Shown: piece after piece, positions 1 through 8,541 of the stretch | Layout of the letters: every line of letters begins with the position of its first letter | Numbering within the stretch: position 1 is the first letter of the stretch | Origin: Curvibacter sp. PAE-UM | GTDB lineage: Bacteria > Pseudomonadota > Gammaproteobacteria > Burkholderiales > Burkholderiaceae_C | Reading direction: 5' to 3' | DNA: 64,000 nucleotides | Assembly: GCF_001432305.1 (NCBI RefSeq) | Contig: NZ_KQ483358.1 | Coordinates: 124,001 to 188,000, forward strand | Notes under the pieces: model-generated | The model's input: only the letters and a program-made list of their open reading frames with translations | Database searches by the model: none | Told to the model about the DNA's origin: nothing | Translations under genes and position numbers: made by a program

Positions 1-78
1 CTCGTTGATGCGGTCGCAACTGGTTTCGATGGCACGCAGGACACTCTCGGCGCGGTCCATGAATTCGGTGTCGGTCAT
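1..78 (-). CDS. cyaY: Iron donor protein CyaY (frataxin), N-terminal part only
   Basis: Only the first 26 codons lie in the window. The ATG is the complement of 76-78, and the reading continues off the left edge. The peptide begins [18 protein letters not shown] and goes on TSCDRINE, which matches the first helix of bacterial frataxin. Frataxin binds iron and modulates IscS-dependent iron-sulfur cluster assembly in the cytoplasm. The gene is divergent from lptM with only 12 bp between the two starts, an arrangement common beside lysA in Burkholderiales. The call rests on the N-terminal helix and the gene order, since the acidic iron-binding ridge cannot be fully seen. Confidence 0.8.
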   Translation of the reverse strand, partial: MTDTEFMDRAESVLRAIETSCDRINE

Positions 79-90
79 TACAATTCCGTG

Positions 91-357
91 ATGTTGGAAA
101 CCCCTCGAATTCTAGTCAGGCCTCTAAGCCATGCCGCGTTTGCTGTCATTGCGGCAAGTGCCTTGCTTGGCATGACGGGCTGCGGCCAGACCGGCAGTCT
201 GTACCTGCCCACCGAGCCCGCCGCCGCCAATCGCGCCTCCTTGCCCCAGTCCATGTGGCCAGCGATGCCTGACAAGAAGAAATCCGACACACCCGCCACA
301 CCAGCCCCCGGTGCGACGCCAACCCCCGCATCCGCCCACGTACCCGCCCCCCAATGA
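91..357 (+). CDS. lptM: LPS translocon maturation lipoprotein LptM (YifL family)
   Basis: Small lipoprotein of 88 residues. A hydrophobic signal segment at about residues 15-30 ends in the lipobox-like LGMTGC, with the modified cysteine at residue 31. GQTGSLYLP follows directly and is the family signature (CGxxGxLYxP). In Escherichia coli LptM binds the LptD/LptE outer membrane translocon and helps LptD form its native disulfides. The rest of the protein is a proline/alanine-rich tail. The ATG at 91 is preferred to the GTG at 88, which immediately precedes it. The stop codon overlaps the lysA start (ATGA at 354-357), so the two genes are almost certainly co-transcribed, as in many proteobacteria. 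Confidence 0.85.
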   Translation: MLETPRILVRPLSHAAFAVIAASALLGMTGCGQTGSLYLPTEPAAANRASLPQSMWPAMPDKKKSDTPATPAPGATPTPASAHVPAPQ

Positions 358-1628
358 CCGCCAAACCACTCCCGGGTCACCCCCACATCGCCTACCGGGG
401 CGATGAGCTCTTCATCGAAAACGTACGCTTGGCTGATCTGGCCCGCCAGCACGGTACGCCGCTGTTCGTCTACTCCAAGGCTGCCATGCTGGCCGCCCTG
501 GGCGCCTACCAGCGCGGCTTTGCCGGCCGCAAGGCGCAGATCTGCTACGCCATGAAGGCCAACTCCTCGCTGGCCGTGCTGCAGCTGTTCGCTCAGGCCG
601 GCTGCGGTTTCGACATTGTCTCCGGCGGCGAACTCGAACGCGTGCTGGCTGTAGATGGTGATGCCGCCAAGATCATCTTCTCCGGCGTCGGCAAGACACG
701 CGCCGAAATGCGCCAGGCGCTTGACGCAGGTATCGGTTGCTTCAACGTCGAGAGCGAAGCTGAAATCGACGTGCTCAACGAAGTTGCACTGACCGTGGGC
801 AAACGCGCGCCCATCAGCATCCGCGTCAACCCCAACGTCGATCCCAAGACCCACCCCTATATTTCGACCGGCCTCAAGGGCAACAAGTTCGGCATCGCGC
901 ACGAACACACGCTGGCCACCTACCAGCGCGCCGCATCCCTGCCCGGCCTGAACGTCGTAGGCATCGATTGCCACATCGGTTCGCAGATCACCCAGGAGGC
1001 GCCCTACCTGGACGCCATGGACCGCGTGCTGGATCTGGTTGCGGCCATCGAGGCAAGCGGCATCCCGCTGCACCACATCGACTTCGGTGGCGGCCTGGGT
1101 ATCGATTACAACGGCGACACCCCACCGGCCGCCGATGCCCTGTGGGCCAAGCTGCTCGCCAAACTGGATGCGCGCGGCTACGGCCAGCGCCAGCTCATGA
1201 TCGAGCCCGGCCGTTCGCTGGTGGGCAATGCCGGCGTCTGCCTGACCGAGGTGCTCTACCTCAAGCCCGGGGAACAGAAAAACTTCTGCATCGTCGATGC
1301 CGCGATGAACGACCTGCCGCGTCCCGCCATGTATGAGGCCTACCACCAGATCGTGCCACTGGCACCACGCGCCGGCGCCGGCGCGACCTGGGACGTGGTC
1401 GGGCCGGTGTGCGAAAGCGGTGACTGGCTCGGTCGTGACCGCAGTCTGAACGTGCAGCCCGGCGATCAGCTGGCCGTGCTGTCAGCCGGCGCCTACTGCA
1501 TGAGCATGGCCAGCAACTACAACACGCGCGGTCGCGCCGCCGAGATCCTGGTTGATGGAAGTCAAGCCAACCTGATACGTCGACGAGAAACTCCGTCGGA
1601 CACGTTCCAGCACGAACGACTGCTTTGA
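354..1628 (+). CDS. lysA: Diaminopimelate decarboxylase
   Basis: Full-length 424-residue PLP enzyme of the alanine racemase/ornithine decarboxylase fold type III. It decarboxylates meso-diaminopimelate to L-lysine, the last step of lysine synthesis. The PLP lysine is K68 in YAMKANSS. HIGSQI, the glycine-rich phosphate loop GGGLGIDY and the EPGR motif follow in the expected order. GPVCESGDWLG near residue 360 carries the active-site cysteine donated across the dimer. Translation is coupled to lptM by a 4-bp ATGA overlap. The gene ends just before the palindromic FNR-type site of the next gene, and no T-rich terminator is visible. Confidence 0.97.
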   Translation: MTAKPLPGHPHIAYRGDELFIENVRLADLARQHGTPLFVYSKAAMLAALGAYQRGFAGRKAQICYAMKANSSLAVLQLFAQAGCGFDIVSGGELERVLAVDGDAAKIIFSGVGKTRAEMRQALDAGIGCFNVESEAEIDVLNEVALTVGKRAPISIRVNPNVDPKTHPYISTGLKGNKFGIAHEHTLATYQRAASLPGLNVVGIDCHIGSQITQEAPYLDAMDRVLDLVAAIEASGIPLHHIDFGGGLGIDYNGDTPPAADALWAKLLAKLDARGYGQRQLMIEPGRSLVGNAGVCLTEVLYLKPGEQKNFCIVDAAMNDLPRPAMYEAYHQIVPLAPRAGAGATWDVVGPVCESGDWLGRDRSLNVQPGDQLAVLSAGAYCMSMASNYNTRGRAAEILVDGSQANLIRRRETPSDTFQHERLL

Positions 1629-1642
1629 TCGCACCAATCCTC

Positions 1643-1690
1643 CATGGTTTGACTCACATCAAACCATGCAGCGGCGACATTTCCTATAGT
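1643..1690 (+). promoter_or_regulatory. FNR/ANR-type operator and class II promoter for the di-iron protein gene
   Basis: The core TTGACTCACATCAA (1649-1662) matches the FNR/ANR consensus TTGAT-N4-ATCAA with one mismatch. It sits in a longer perfect dyad: CATGGTTTGA at 1643-1652 and its reverse complement at 1659-1668, separated by 6 bp. A good -10 hexamer, TATAGT, lies at 1685-1690. The dyad centre (1655.5) is 32 bp from the -10 centre. With a start near 1697 this puts the operator at about -41.5, the class II activating position for FNR. No -35 hexamer is needed in such promoters and none is obvious. The spacing supports oxygen-responsive activation; binding itself is inferred. Confidence 0.72.
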
Positions 1691-1721
1691 CGCGCCTTGT
1701 CATTTCATAAAGGCGCCCTCC

Positions 1722-2537
1722 GTGTCGATCGAACTCTACCGGGACCCCAACCATGTCTGCCTGATGTTCACCGACCTGGTGGAGGAGGATGGCGATACCG
1801 TCCAGGCCAACCAGTTCCTGATCGTCGACCATGACCATGGCGCCATCATCGACCCGGGCGGCAATCTGGCCTTCAACGAACTGCTGCTGACCAGTTCGCG
1901 CTTCTTCACGCCGCAGCACCTGTCCTACATCGTTGCCTCGCACGCCGATCCGGACATCATTGCCTCTCTGGACCGCTGGCTGACCTCAACCCCGGCCCAG
2001 CTCGTCATCTCGCGCATCTGGGAACGCTTCGTCCCGCACTTCACCAAGGCCGGGAAAACCCAAGGCCGGGTCATCGGCGTCTCTGATGCCGGCGGCATCC
2101 TGCCCCTGGGCAAGAGTGAGCTGCATCTGCTGCCAGCCCACTTCATGCACTCCGAAGGCAACTTCCATTTTTACGACCCGATCAGCAAGATCCTGTTCAC
2201 GGGCGACTTGGGTGTATCCATGATGTCAGGCGAACAGGCAAAGAAACCCGTGACCGACTTCAAGGCGCACGTGCCGTTGATGGAGGGTTTCCACCGCCGC
2301 TACATGGTCTCCAACAAGATCCTGCGTCTGTGGGCAACCATGGCGCGCAAGCTGGAGATTTCCCTGCTGGTACCACAGCACGGCGCACCACTGGCCGGCC
2401 CGGCCATCCCCGCCTTCTTCGACTGGATCGAAAACCTGCAATGCGGTGTCGACCTCTTCGACGAACGCATGTACCAGCTACCGCGGACCCTGATCGATCC
2501 GCGCCTGACCAACAGCCGCCCCGCGGCGCTGGCCTGA
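1722..2537 (+). CDS. Oxygen-binding di-iron protein, FDP-type metallo-beta-lactamase fold
   Basis: A 271-residue stand-alone metallo-beta-lactamase domain of the flavodiiron/ODP type, without the flavodoxin domain of full flavodiiron proteins. Candidate di-iron ligands in order are H74-x-D76-x-D78 (SHADPD), H143, D162 (FTGDLG) and H220 (VPQHGA), matching the H-x-[E/D]-x-D...H...D...H pattern of FprA. Family members such as ODP of Treponema denticola bind oxygen and may act in sensing or reduction. GTG start at 1722 is preceded by AAAGG at 1709-1713. An FNR-type site lies upstream, consistent with a role under low oxygen. The 3' end overlaps convergent msrQ by 60 bp. The exact reaction is not known from sequence. 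Confidence 0.8.
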   Translation: MSIELYRDPNHVCLMFTDLVEEDGDTVQANQFLIVDHDHGAIIDPGGNLAFNELLLTSSRFFTPQHLSYIVASHADPDIIASLDRWLTSTPAQLVISRIWERFVPHFTKAGKTQGRVIGVSDAGGILPLGKSELHLLPAHFMHSEGNFHFYDPISKILFTGDLGVSMMSGEQAKKPVTDFKAHVPLMEGFHRRYMVSNKILRLWATMARKLEISLLVPQHGAPLAGPAIPAFFDWIENLQCGVDLFDERMYQLPRTLIDPRLTNSRPAALA

Positions 2538-3140
2538 CCAGAGGCGCCAAAGGCGCCAGCCCAGCAAGAGGCCGAGCACACCTGCATAGACCTGGACCTC
2601 GGCAAAATTGTTCTTCCCGGCGCGCATCCAGAAGAAGTGGAGGACAGCCAGAACAGCCACGGCGTAGACCAGCCGATGCAGGGCCTGCCAGCGGGCCGCC
2701 CCGAGCGCGCGAATCGCGCGATTCCACGAGGTCGCAGCCAGCAGCGTCAGCAGCACGAAGGCGGTGAACCCCACCAGGATGAACGGTCGCTTGGCGATAT
2801 CGCGCGCGATGTCGCCAGGCTCCAGGCCCATGTCGAGCCAGGCGTAGCACAGCAGGTGCAGCACAGCATAGGAAAAGACGAAGAGCCCCAGCATGCGGCG
2901 CAGCCGCGCCAGCGCCGGGAGTTTCAGCTGGATGCGCAGGGGTGTGACTGCCAGCACCAGACACAGCATGCGCAAAGTCCAGTCACCCGTGGATCGGATC
3001 AATGCTTCAGCCGGGTTGGCCCCCAGCTGATCACTCGCCGCTGCATAGACCAGCCAGAGCGCCGGCAACAGGCAGGCCAGGAACAGAACCGGCTTGACGG
3101 CAGGGCCCAGCAGCCAGCGGTTCAGGCGCGCCGTGTCCAC
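2478..3140 (-). CDS. msrQ: Heme-binding membrane subunit MsrQ of the MsrPQ methionine sulfoxide reductase
   Basis: 220 residues with about six membrane segments, of the ferric reductase-like transmembrane family. Histidines in the segments AVLHLLCYAW and HRLVYAVAVLAVLHFFW are the expected heme b ligands. MsrQ passes electrons from the respiratory chain or from cytosolic flavin reductase to periplasmic MsrP. Start is GTG at 3140, 13 bp after the msrP stop, so the pair is an operon. The C-terminal 20 codons overlap the end of the convergent di-iron protein gene, which is unusual but leaves both reading frames intact. Confidence 0.92.
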   Translation of the reverse strand: MDTARLNRWLLGPAVKPVLFLACLLPALWLVYAAASDQLGANPAEALIRSTGDWTLRMLCLVLAVTPLRIQLKLPALARLRRMLGLFVFSYAVLHLLCYAWLDMGLEPGDIARDIAKRPFILVGFTAFVLLTLLAATSWNRAIRALGAARWQALHRLVYAVAVLAVLHFFWMRAGKNNFAEVQVYAGVLGLLLGWRLWRLWSGQRRGAAVGQARIDQGPR

Positions 3141-3153
3141 TTGGAGCTGTCTG

Positions 3154-4143
3154 TCAGTAATACTTTTTCAGGTCCATGCCGGCATACAACTGCCCCACCT
3201 GGGGCTCGTAGCCGTTGAACATCAAGGTCTTGCGCTTCTTGGCAAAGAGCCCATCCTCGCCAATGCGGCGTTCGGCAGCCTGACTCCAGCGCGGGTGGTC
3301 TACCAGCGGGTTGACGTTGGAATAGAAACCGTATTCCTGGGGTGCAGCCACGCTCCAGGCCGTGGCCGGCTGCTTGTCGGTGAAGCGGATCTTCACCAGG
3401 CTCTTGCCACTCTTGAAACCGTACTTCCACGGCACCACGAGCCGCAGGGGTGCACCGTTCTGCTTGGGCAGCACCTCGCCATACATGCCAAAAGTCAACA
3501 GGGTCAGGGGATGCATGGCCTCGTCCATGCGCAGGCCCTCGACATAAGGCCAGTTCAGCACGCGCGAGCCCACATAGGGCATGGTCTTGCTGTCGGCCAG
3601 GGTGACGAACTCGACGTACTTGGCGCCGGGCTGCGGCTCGACTTTTTTGATCAGCTCCGCCACCGAGTAGCCCACCCAGGGAATCACCATGGACCAGCCC
3701 TCGACGCAGCGCATGCGGTAGATCCGCTCCTCCATCGCCGACAGCTTGAGCAGGTCTTCCAGTGCGTAGTTGCCGGGCTTTTTGACCAGCCCCTCGATGG
3801 CCACGGTCCAGGGCGCGGTCTTGAGCGTGTGCGCGTTGCGCGCCGGGTCGCTCTTGTCCATGCCGAACTCGTAGAAGTTGTTGTAGCTGCTGGCGTCCTT
3901 GAATTCAGTGAGTTTTTCCATGGTGCTGGCACCACTCACCGTCGACTTCCGGCCCACCAGTTTGGCGCCCTGGCCGGGCATTTGGGCACGCGCATCGCGC
4001 GTCGCCCAGCTGGCCAGAACGGCGCCGGCGGCGCCACCGGCCATCAGGCGCATCAGCTGACGCCGGTCCTGGTAGACAGCTTGCGAGGTGATCTCGCTGG
4101 GTTGCGGATGGGTGTAACCATCGTCACGGGTCTTGATCAACAT
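3154..4143 (-). CDS. msrP: Periplasmic methionine sulfoxide reductase catalytic subunit MsrP (YedY)
   Basis: 329-residue molybdoenzyme of the sulfite oxidase fold. The N-terminus carries a twin-arginine signal (R27-R28-Q-L-M), a hydrophobic stretch [11 protein letters not shown] and a likely cleavage after A-R-A near residue 53, so it folds with Mo-molybdopterin in the cytoplasm and is exported by Tat. C146 in [15 protein letters not shown] is the molybdenum-ligating cysteine. MsrP reduces methionine sulfoxide in envelope proteins, with electrons from MsrQ. It lies 87 bp downstream of the cytochrome c maturation pair resB-ccsB on the same strand, so it may share their transcript. Confidence 0.95.
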   Translation of the reverse strand: MLIKTRDDGYTHPQPSEITSQAVYQDRRQLMRLMAGGAAGAVLASWATRDARAQMPGQGAKLVGRKSTVSGASTMEKLTEFKDASSYNNFYEFGMDKSDPARNAHTLKTAPWTVAIEGLVKKPGNYALEDLLKLSAMEERIYRMRCVEGWSMVIPWVGYSVAELIKKVEPQPGAKYVEFVTLADSKTMPYVGSRVLNWPYVEGLRMDEAMHPLTLLTFGMYGEVLPKQNGAPLRLVVPWKYGFKSGKSLVKIRFTDKQPATAWSVAAPQEYGFYSNVNPLVDHPRWSQAAERRIGEDGLFAKKRKTLMFNGYEPQVGQLYAGMDLKKYY

Positions 4144-4230
4144 GATGCGATCCTCCTAGGAACTCAGTCGCAGAACTGGGACCCATTCTTACAAAGATCG
4201 TGCCCGGCAGTGCGGGCTGGCTGCATGGCC

Positions 4231-5553
4231 CTACAGCGCACCGTAGCTGTGCAGGCCGCTGAGGAACATATTGACGCCGATGAAGGCAAAGGTCGTCACG
4301 CCCAGGCCGGCCAGCGCCCACCACGAAGCGACCGTGCCGCGCAGGCCCTTCATGAGGCGCATGTGCAGCCAGGCCGCGTAATTGAGCCAGACGATCAGGG
4401 CCCAGGTTTCCTTGGGGTCCCAGCTCCAGTAACCACCCCAGGCCTCGGCCGCCCACAGGGCGCCTAGCACGGTGGCGATGGTGAAGAAGGCGAAGCCCAC
4501 CGCGATGGACTTGTACATCACGTCGTCCAGCACCTCGAGCGAGGGCAGGCGCTCGGCGATGCGACGGCGACCCAGCAGGATGCCGCCGACGATCAGCGCG
4601 GCGATGATGAAATAACCAAGCCAGTAGCTGCCGCCAGCGACGGCGGAGCTTTGACGGAACGCCAGCGGCACGAAACACAGCACGATGCCGAAGATCCACA
4701 GCGGCGCCAGCTTGTACCAACGCGTTTCCTGCGACTGGCTCTTGATCAGATAGGCAAACGCCACCATGGCCGCCAGGGCAAAGGTGCCGTAACCAACGAA
4801 GTTGGCTGGCACATGGAGCTTCATCCACCAGCTCTTGAGGGCCGGCACCAGGGGCTGGATCTCGTGCGCCCCGCGCACGACGGTGTACCAGAGCAGGAAA
4901 CCCACGGCCGCGCTGACCACCAGCATGACGAAGGCGCCCATGCCGCGAGTACCGTACTGCTGCTCGAAGTACAGGTAGAACACTGCCGTCATCCAGCAGA
5001 ACAGGACGAACACTTCGTACAGATTGCTGACCGGAATGTGGCCGATGTCCGGACCAAGCAGGTAGCTTTCGTACCAGCGCACCATGGTGCCGATCAGGGC
5101 CATGCCCACGGCCACCCAGGTCAGGCGCGAGCCGATCAGCTCCATGGTGGCGCCCTGCGCACGGCTGAACATGCCGATCCAGTAGAACACCGTGCTCATG
5201 AAAAACAGCACGCTCATCCACAGGATGGCCGACTGGCTGGACAGGAAGTACTTGAGCCAGAACACGCTCTCGGCGCGCGCCAGCTGGCCCTGGTAGGAGA
5301 AGATGCCCAGCAGCGAGAAAGCTGCCACTAGCAGCATGAGCACACGCAGCGGCCGCCAGAACCAGCCCAGCGCCACCACAGAGGGGATGGCCAGCAACAG
5401 GATGCCCTTCTCGTACACATCCATGAAGGCGTGGTAGTTGGCATAGGCATACAGGCCGCCCACAGCCACCAGCAGGGCAAACAGCCAGTCAAAGAGACTG
5501 CGCTTGGCAAAGTAGCCCTCGTTGAGGGTCAAAGTGGTCGTGGCGGTGTTCAT
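4231..5553 (-). CDS. ccsB: System II cytochrome c biogenesis protein CcsB (CcsA/ResC-type heme handler)
   Basis: 440-residue polytopic membrane protein. The tryptophan-rich signature WGGYWSWDPKETWALIVW near residue 370 is the WWD heme-binding motif of the heme handling protein family. Conserved histidines flank it. With ResB it forms the System II synthase that exports heme and attaches it to CxxCH apocytochromes in the periplasm. The start overlaps the resB stop (ATGA at 5550-5553), showing tight translational coupling. Cytochrome c4, an obvious client, is encoded just upstream on the same strand. Naming varies: the WWD protein is called CcsA, CcsB or ResC in different organisms. Confidence 0.95.
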   Translation of the reverse strand: MNTATTTLTLNEGYFAKRSLFDWLFALLVAVGGLYAYANYHAFMDVYEKGILLLAIPSVVALGWFWRPLRVLMLLVAAFSLLGIFSYQGQLARAESVFWLKYFLSSQSAILWMSVLFFMSTVFYWIGMFSRAQGATMELIGSRLTWVAVGMALIGTMVRWYESYLLGPDIGHIPVSNLYEVFVLFCWMTAVFYLYFEQQYGTRGMGAFVMLVVSAAVGFLLWYTVVRGAHEIQPLVPALKSWWMKLHVPANFVGYGTFALAAMVAFAYLIKSQSQETRWYKLAPLWIFGIVLCFVPLAFRQSSAVAGGSYWLGYFIIAALIVGGILLGRRRIAERLPSLEVLDDVMYKSIAVGFAFFTIATVLGALWAAEAWGGYWSWDPKETWALIVWLNYAAWLHMRLMKGLRGTVASWWALAGLGVTTFAFIGVNMFLSGLHSYGAL

Positions 5554-7667
5554 GCAGGACTCCTAGTCAACAACTTGTCGCGCAGCTGTTCGAATTCACG
5601 ATCGGTATCCAGGGTCTGGCGGTTGGATGACAAGGCCATGCTGGCCTGGGCACCCTGACCCTGCGGCGTCAGCCATATCCAGAGGCGGCGCTCACGCACA
5701 TAAAGCATGGCGAAAACGCCAAGGATCAGCAGGGCGCAGCCCAGGTAGACGATGGTCTTGCCCGGAGCCCGTGCCACCTGGAACACGCTGGCCTGCAGCT
5801 GGGTGAAATCCGTCAGCTGCAGGGCCATGGGCGCCGGGTAGAAATAGGCATCGCTGAGCGCCAGCACGGCCTGCATCATGAAGGCCTGGGTGCTTTCGTC
5901 GGAGGCCAGGGGCTTGAGCCCGGCACGTTCGCGTGCCACTTGCAGCAGTTCGAACAAGGCACCGTTGAGGATGCGCACCAGCATCTCGCCGGCACGCTCG
6001 CGTTCAGCCTCGGGCACGTTGTTCTCCATGAAGTCGGCCACGGCCTGCAGGCCGCCCGGCGCACGGCTGCCCGGCACCGGCTCGGCCCCCGAGAACAGGC
6101 CCAGTGCCCGCAAGGCCGAGGCACTGAGCTGGGGCAACAGATCCTTGCGGGAAGGATCGACCATGCGCGCGGCATAACGGCGCACGGCCTGTGCGCGCAG
6201 GGCCGGGTCAGCGAGCGCGGCGCGCAGTCGGAAGAATTCATCGGTCGACCCCTGGGCGTCGGCCGGCACCCGCAGATAGCGGTAGGGCTCGGAGGGCGTC
6301 TCGCGCATGCCCATCAGGAAGACAGGGACCCCGTCACCCAGATCGACCGGCAGCATGTAGTTGTGGAACTCGCGCGCCTGGCCGGCTTCGTCACGCAACT
6401 TGTAGCTCACGCTGGGGCCCACATTGCGCTGGGTCTTGGGGGCGTCCGCCTTGTTGGCCGCGCCCAGCCGCTGGTCCAAGGACGCTCGCAGGTCGACCTT
6501 GCGCACGTCCACGCCCGAAGGGCCGCTGGCAGAAAAATTCTCGACGTTGATGACGCGCAGACCGGTGTACTCCAGGGTGAGTTTCTGGTTGCCATTGCTC
6601 AACTGCGAGCTGCCGCCGATCACGCCCTCGATCTCGAAAGGCTTGGTCGCCGCATTCATGGGCTGTGCCTTGAGGCGCACGGTGGAGCCACCATCGTCGA
6701 AGCTGGACTGGTAGATCTCGATGCCCTTGTAACTGGCCGGGTGGTTGACCTCGACCCGGGCCTCCTTCTTTTCGCCCGTGGCCTTGTCGTGGATCACGAT
6801 CTCGCTGGCGAACAGCTTGGGCATGCCGGTCGAGTAATGCTCGACGATGAATTTCTTGAGCTCGATGGCAAAGGGGAGATCCTGCAGCAGGATGCCATCG
6901 GACTGGTTCAGGATGGCGGTGCTCGACTGGGTGCCTTCGGCCACCAGCAGGTTGCCCCGGAAGGTCGGGTTGCGCTCGCTCAGGCGATGCTCGGGTTTGA
7001 CGTCGGCAATCAGGCCGCCGCCGTTGTAGACCGTCTTGCCGCCCCACCACATCTGGGCGCGCACGATCAGGTCGCCATCGAGCAGACCCCCCAGGCAGAC
7101 CAGCACGATGGCGCTGTGCGCCGCCAGGTAGCCCAGCTTGTTGGCGGCACCGGCCTTGGCCGCCAGCATCCAGCCGGGGCCGGCGGGCGTCTCGCGCTGC
7201 TGCAACTTCACCTTCCAGCCACCGGTGGCCAGCAGACGGCCCAGGCGCTGCGCGGCGGCTTCGGGCGCTTCGCCCAGACTCGCCTGGGCGCGATGGTGGA
7301 AGGCCTGCAGCGATTGCTCGCGCATGTTCTCCTTGTAGGCCTTGAGGTCCGCCAGGATCTTGGGCGTGTTGCGGGCAATGCACAGCGAAGTGCTGGTGAC
7401 CAGGAAGGCCAGGATCAGCAGGAACCACCAGGCGCTGTAGACCGCGTACAGGTCCAGCTTGCCGAAGACCTCGGCCCAGAAAGGGCCGAACTGGTTGATG
7501 TAGTTGTTCAGCGGCTCGTGCTGCTTGAGCACCGTGCCGATGACCGATGCGATGCAGATCACCGTCAGCAGCGAAATGGAAAAGCGCATCGACGACAGCA
7601 GCTCCACCGCCGCACGCAGGGTGCGGGAGGATGCGGGCAGCTCCAGGCCCTGGGTGGAGACGGTCAT
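5550..7667 (-). CDS. resB: System II cytochrome c biogenesis protein ResB (Ccs1)
   Basis: 705 residues starting MTVSTQGLELPA. Three N-terminal membrane segments (for example FSISLLTVICIASVIG), a large periplasmic domain and a final C-terminal segment (TIVYLGCALLILGVFAMLYV) give the ResB topology. It works with CcsB in apocytochrome c handling and heme attachment. A longer reading frame opens at 7718, but that ATG lies in the loop of the terminator hairpin that ends the upstream cytochrome gene, so the internal ATG at 7667 is chosen. No strong Shine-Dalgarno sequence is seen before it. Confidence 0.92.
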   Translation of the reverse strand: MTVSTQGLELPASSRTLRAAVELLSSMRFSISLLTVICIASVIGTVLKQHEPLNNYINQFGPFWAEVFGKLDLYAVYSAWWFLLILAFLVTSTSLCIARNTPKILADLKAYKENMREQSLQAFHHRAQASLGEAPEAAAQRLGRLLATGGWKVKLQQRETPAGPGWMLAAKAGAANKLGYLAAHSAIVLVCLGGLLDGDLIVRAQMWWGGKTVYNGGGLIADVKPEHRLSERNPTFRGNLLVAEGTQSSTAILNQSDGILLQDLPFAIELKKFIVEHYSTGMPKLFASEIVIHDKATGEKKEARVEVNHPASYKGIEIYQSSFDDGGSTVRLKAQPMNAATKPFEIEGVIGGSSQLSNGNQKLTLEYTGLRVINVENFSASGPSGVDVRKVDLRASLDQRLGAANKADAPKTQRNVGPSVSYKLRDEAGQAREFHNYMLPVDLGDGVPVFLMGMRETPSEPYRYLRVPADAQGSTDEFFRLRAALADPALRAQAVRRYAARMVDPSRKDLLPQLSASALRALGLFSGAEPVPGSRAPGGLQAVADFMENNVPEAERERAGEMLVRILNGALFELLQVARERAGLKPLASDESTQAFMMQAVLALSDAYFYPAPMALQLTDFTQLQASVFQVARAPGKTIVYLGCALLILGVFAMLYVRERRLWIWLTPQGQGAQASMALSSNRQTLDTDREFEQLRDKLLTRSPA

Positions 7668-7691
7668 GGCGATAGTGACGGTGGACTGTAG

Positions 7692-7727
7692 AAAATAAAA
7701 AGGCGGGTCTTCATGCAAAGACCCGCC
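7692..7727 (-). terminator. Rho-independent terminator of the cytochrome c4 gene
   Basis: On the minus strand a perfect 10-bp stem (GGCGGGTCTT with AAGACCCGCC, 7718-7727 and 7702-7711) with a 6-nt loop is followed by TTTTTATTTT (7701-7692). It lies between cytochrome c4 and resB. It also argues against the longer resB start, whose ATG would be inside the hairpin. Confidence 0.9.
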
Positions 7728-7848
7728 TGGGTAGGAGTGCCTGGGGACTGCAGGGTTCCGTCAGCGGGCGTCTAGCCGGCATTGTGAACCAAACATCACC
7801 CACGACTTATTCATGCCGGGATAACCGGGCAGCTTGCCGGTGTATTGC

Positions 7849-8469
7849 TTAACGCAGGCCCGCAATGTAGTCAGAAACGGCCTTGATCTCGCGATCGTTC
7901 ATCTTTGCTGCGACCTGTGCCATCTGCACGCTGTTCTTGCGCACACCGTCTCGGAAGGACAGCAGCTGGGCGCCGGTGTAGTCGGCATGCTGGCCGCTCA
8001 GGCGCGGGTACTGGGCCGGAATGCCAGCACCATTGGGGCTGTGGCAACCGGCGCAGGCCGCGATCTGGCGGTCCGGAATGCCGCCACGGTAGATGCGTTC
8101 ACCCAGGGCCACCAGATCCTTGTCCTTGGCGAAACCAGGCTTGGCTTTCTGCGCGGCCAGCCAGCCCCCGATATTCTTCATGTCCTCATCGCTGAGCACG
8201 GCAGCAAAGCCCTTCATCACGGCGCTGTTGCGCTTGCCGGATTTGAACTCCTGCAACTGCTTGGCCAGGTAATCCGGGTGCTGCTGGGCCAGTTTCGGAT
8301 TGGCCGGAATACCGGAGTTACCGTCGGCGCCATGGCAGGCCGCGCAGACCGCGGCGTACTTGGCTTCGCCCTTGGCCAAATCAGGCTTGGCGGGCGCCTG
8401 GGCATCCTGGGCTGCAAGGGCGGGTGCTGCCAGCATGGCAGCCAACATCAGGGGGGCAAGCAACTTCAT
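7849..8469 (-). CDS. Di-heme cytochrome c4
   Basis: 206 residues with a Sec signal peptide (MKLLAPLMLAAMLAAPALAA) and two homologous cytochrome c domains. Heme motifs are C42-A-A-C45-H46 and C139-A-G-C142-H143. Axial methionines are probably in NSAVMKGFAA (M85) and in the KNSVQM segment. Cytochrome c4 carries electrons in the periplasm, typically between the bc1 complex and terminal oxidases. The frame stays open upstream to 9219, but the signal peptide fixes the start at 8469. The gene is divergent from engB and ends at its own terminator before the maturation genes resB-ccsB. Confidence 0.95.
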   Translation of the reverse strand: MKLLAPLMLAAMLAAPALAAQDAQAPAKPDLAKGEAKYAAVCAACHGADGNSGIPANPKLAQQHPDYLAKQLQEFKSGKRNSAVMKGFAAVLSDEDMKNIGGWLAAQKAKPGFAKDKDLVALGERIYRGGIPDRQIAACAGCHSPNGAGIPAQYPRLSGQHADYTGAQLLSFRDGVRKNSVQMAQVAAKMNDREIKAVSDYIAGLR

Positions 8470-8541
8470 GGTGGTTCGGGTGTGGTTGGAGCAAAACTGC
8501 CCGATTCTACAATGCAGGTCCGGGCACTTCACCACCACTCC

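Noticed and set aside
1643..1668. 10-bp dyad as a terminator of lysA
   Set aside because: No T-run follows on either strand, and the core fits an FNR-type site at the right distance from a -10.
7667..7718. ResB start at 7718
   Set aside because: The ATG lies in the loop of a strong terminator hairpin; the internal ATG at 7667 begins the recognisable protein.
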